DNA from: Condylostoma magnum
Taxonomy: Eukaryota; Ciliophora; Heterotrichea; Heterotrichida; Condylostomatidae
DNA: 35,993 nt
Assembly (NCBI GenBank): GCA_920105805.1
Contig: CAKKTI010000111.1
Span: 3,718-39,710, forward strand
Direction of reading: 5' to 3'
The position numbers were made by a program, and so were the translations under genes. This document shows positions 33,287 through 35,993 of the stretch, piece after piece. Position 1 is the first letter of the stretch; the number at the start of each line of letters is the position of its first letter. The notes below the pieces were generated by a model. It was not told where the DNA came from, made no database searches, and saw nothing but the letters and a program-made list of their open reading frames with translations.

Positions 33287-35993
33287 ATGGATCAGAGATT
33301 TAATTTTTCCACACCGATTCCTCAAGAAAAGATTCAAAAGTAGGTTAATATAACTCCAACTTTAAAAAATTACAGTAAATTAATATAACCAATTCGAACA
33401 GTACAAGAAGAGCAAGTTTAAATGGAGTAAATCTAGCCAGAGTAATCTATACTTAAAAAATCTCTGGAAGCTGGAGCTCTTATAGACTAATATATGCAAT
33501 AAGATTAATTATATTAAAGTTATGAAGATTTCATAGGAAAATCAGAATCTTAATATCTGTAAAATCATAATGAATTTATAATAAATAAGCAGTACTCTGT
33601 TCCTGATGAGTTGGTATAGTTGATTCAGAATCCAGCAGATTATAAGTGTTGTGGGATTTTGGCAGAAATTCATAATTGCTGATATTCTATTAATAATATT
33701 TTGTATCTTTGAAATTATAAGGACGGAAGTATTTTAGAGTATAGTCAGTTACAGGAGCATATAACTGGTGTTTATTTGGCACCCAGAAACAATGAAATTT
33801 TTACTAATAATATATCTTATACACTTATAGTAGCAACACAGGTAGATATCAATATTCTAGGAGTGAGTCTAAAAAACAACATAAAGATATTGAACCCTGA
33901 TATAAAGGTTCCTTCTGATGAGATCTCAATGCAGTGTTTTTGCTAATTAGACAATGGGAGAATTTTAATGGGAGGTAACGACGGGCATATAAATGAATTG
34001 TACTTCGGGAAATCATGATATGAGAGCAAAAAACACTATAAAAAGACTGATCATGGGTCTAGTATTATTTCTAACTTGTTTCCTAAGTTTTTAAAGCTGA
34101 AAAACAGACATATCGTAAAACAGCTTGAATTAGACTATACTAGGAATATTTTGTACGCCTTTATTCAGTAATGCAATCGTTAATAATCATTTAGAATTGA
34201 GGTTTATGATCTCGGAGTATCTAAAGATAAATTAAAACTTGTTAATACTATTACATCCTCTGAATTACTGAAAAGATTAAGAGAAACGAGTCCTAGAATT
34301 TCTTACTTACAGCCAGATAGACTACGAGTCACGTTTATCTAAGCCTTGCAGTTGCATCAAAGCCAAGAATTTAACTTTATGGCAATGACTAGAAATGGAA
34401 TTAGAGTGTTTTTTACTATCCTAATGCATAGTATTGAGGGTAATGAAAATCTACAGCATTTATTACTAAGGCCGTCTAAAGAATATACACTAACCTTGCA
34501 ATTTCCTCCCTCTGGCATGATAAGATAAGCGAATCATATAGGACAGGGTAATCTGTCATACACTGTTGATAGACATTAGTAATGTGAGCAAGCTATTGCG
34601 CTAGAAGGGGGAAACTTAGTTATTATAGAGCAAATCGATCAGGATAAAAAGATATCATGTATATCTAAATCATTAATACGAATTGCTAAATGATAATTTT
34701 ATGAGAAAAATCTACAGGAATCTGGTGAAGCAGTTTGCTTTATTGATGAGGTTTAAGGCTAAAATGAGTTGTATTTGTAGTAAATATCTACCTCTGTGCT
34801 AGTTAAGCCATCTGTAGCTAAATTATGCAATTTAATACCAAAGTCTGATTTCTTAGATCTTAGTTAAAACTACTTAGATTTCTTTTAGTCTGTAAAGGAA
34901 ATCGGAAGCTTAGGAAATGTGGTTTATTTGCCTCCTTAAGTCTTTCTGTTGTTGAATGGAAATCGCATGCATGAGTATTGTGAAGTAAGGCCTATTGATC
35001 TAGTATTCTAAGCTCTTAATCAACAATAATAAACTATGATACAGGAGATGAATTTGTTATAAGAAAAATATGAAAAAGTGCATATTTGTGCTATTCTGCT
35101 AGCAGTGTATTGCCATAATATTCCTTTAGTAAGTAAATAAGGAATTGTATATGAGATTGAGTAGGATATAAAGGATAAAGCCTTAAAGTTTTTTATTGAG
35201 TTTGGAAAATATGAAGTTTGGAAGAATTTTAGCGAGGGAACTATACCTACACATTCTACTATGGTAAAAGTTTACTATATATCATTTTATTTACACGCTG
35301 GAAGAATCTTAAGACCAGTATGGGCGTAGAATATTACATTTGCTATATAATAAAATAGATAAGTGGAAATATACTAAAACGACTAGCTTATAGAAGTTTA
35401 ATCAAGACTAAAAGAATTACTTAGTTTTATTTTGTCACATTATAAGAATCAATAAGACTCAGATCCTATTACCTAACTATAATAATTAATCCATAGATCA
35501 ATTGAAATGCTTGGCTTACTATAAGAAATAAACGAGCTGAAACTAATGAGAAGAATAGTATATAACCTAATGCCAAATGAGCAAGAGCAGCTTATGAATT
35601 CTACGTTTAAAGACTTAGTGTGCAGTGTTTAGGGTTAAATACTTACAAAAACACTTATAGAAAACCTTGCAGCACTACAAGGAAATCCATAAGTGCGAAA
35701 GGGACCAGCTGGTAAATTAGAGGACTATTTAAAGAATCTCACCCTAAAATGTCCATCGTACTATTCACAGATAGATACTTAAATATACATGGCTGAGGAC
35801 CTATTACATAAATCATACAAAATAGAGAACTAGTAAGAAAAATAGTAAGTAATAGAAGCTGCTATAGCAAAGCTAAGAAAATACGCATTACAGGTAAACT
35901 TAGAGAGAATAGGTTAAATTATGTAAAACATTGGCTTGGTATAAGCCTTAGTACAAATAGCATTGCGAAAAGGGTGGCAGTCTAAATAGAATT
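33287..35993 (+). CDS. NUP155: Nuclear pore scaffold nucleoporin Nup155/Nup170 family (3' end off window)
   Basis: About 902 residues are visible, and full-length family members have 1,390-1,500. After a Gln-rich N-terminus comes GALIDQYMQQD, then VPDELVQLIQ...CGILAEIHNCWYSINNILYLWNYKDG. This matches the start of the Nup155/Nup170 beta-propeller (PEI..AW..I....FLWNYEDG). TLIVATQVDINILGVSL also matches the family's LVLATPVDIxILGL block, and MGGNDGHINELYF matches its GGxDGxLYEL motif. The later region is helical, as expected for the alpha-solenoid. The protein belongs to the inner ring of the nuclear pore complex. No intron is needed anywhere in the visible part. Many in-frame TAA/TAG (Gln) codons occur, up to four close together in the Gln-rich coiled segments, and Trp is TGA at 33678 and 34016. 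Confidence 0.9.

Noticed and set aside
345-34528. Short standard-code ORFs scattered over both strands (60-121 codons)
   Set aside because: Almost all are either fragments of the long reassigned-code genes bounded by TAA/TAG/TGA that are sense codons here, or antisense and off-frame shadows with no family-like sequence (for example 13577-13804 across the porin gene, and 28869-29228 antisense to the Myb gene).
1-35993. Mobile elements, virus-derived elements, CRISPR arrays
   Set aside because: No transposase, reverse transcriptase, integrase or capsid motifs, no terminal repeats and no regularly spaced repeats apart from the TPR coding repeat.

Overview
This window looks like macronuclear DNA of a heterotrich ciliate that uses a Condylostoma-like genetic code. 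Under the standard code almost nothing is open. With TAA and TAG read as Gln and TGA as Trp, the window resolves into 18 long genes packed almost end to end. Most of the identified proteins end at TAA or TAG, so all three 'stop' codons are also sense codons and termination must depend on context. Other signs of a heterotrich are a 16-nt intron, an AT-rich base composition and tiny intergenic gaps (19, 23, 24 and 33 bp). The genus is inference.

Layout. 1-2026 (+): C-terminal part of a cysteine-rich multi-pass membrane protein. 2077-3012 (-): SAM methyltransferase. 3046-6372 (+): second-largest subunit of RNA polymerase III. 6374-12205 (-): a 1,943-aa paralogue of the first membrane protein. 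12268-12921 (+): nicotinamidase-like protein lacking the catalytic Cys. 12946-13290 (+): selenoprotein M homologue with TGA at the selenocysteine position. 13305-14187 (-): mitochondrial porin (VDAC) with a 16-nt intron. 14233-17340 (-): LamG/furin-type membrane protein. 17473-18042 (+): SHIPPO/ODF3-type ciliary protein. 18121-20115 (-): long-chain acyl-CoA synthetase. 20479-24773 (-): large membrane protein with Myxo-disulphide repeats. 25187-26281 (-): CTD-type phosphatase. 26308-28278 (-): protein of about 15 TPRs. 28950-29915 (+): Myb protein. about 29942-31348 (-): PDI. 31368-32519 (+): inositol polyphosphate 5-phosphatase. 32552-33241 (-): Mis18/Yippee-like zinc protein. 33287-35993 (+): Nup155/Nup170 nucleoporin, running off the window.

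The genes are ordinary eukaryotic housekeeping genes with no shared pathway, apart from four large receptor-like membrane proteins and two ER redox proteins (SELENOM-like and PDI). I saw no mobile element, tRNA, rRNA or CRISPR array.

The most interesting signals are the TGA at the selenocysteine position of the SELENOM homologue in a code where TGA means Trp; the in-window proof of the code from paralogues; a recurrent tandem TAG-TAA at gene ends; and the extreme compaction, which leaves convergent genes with almost no 3' UTR.
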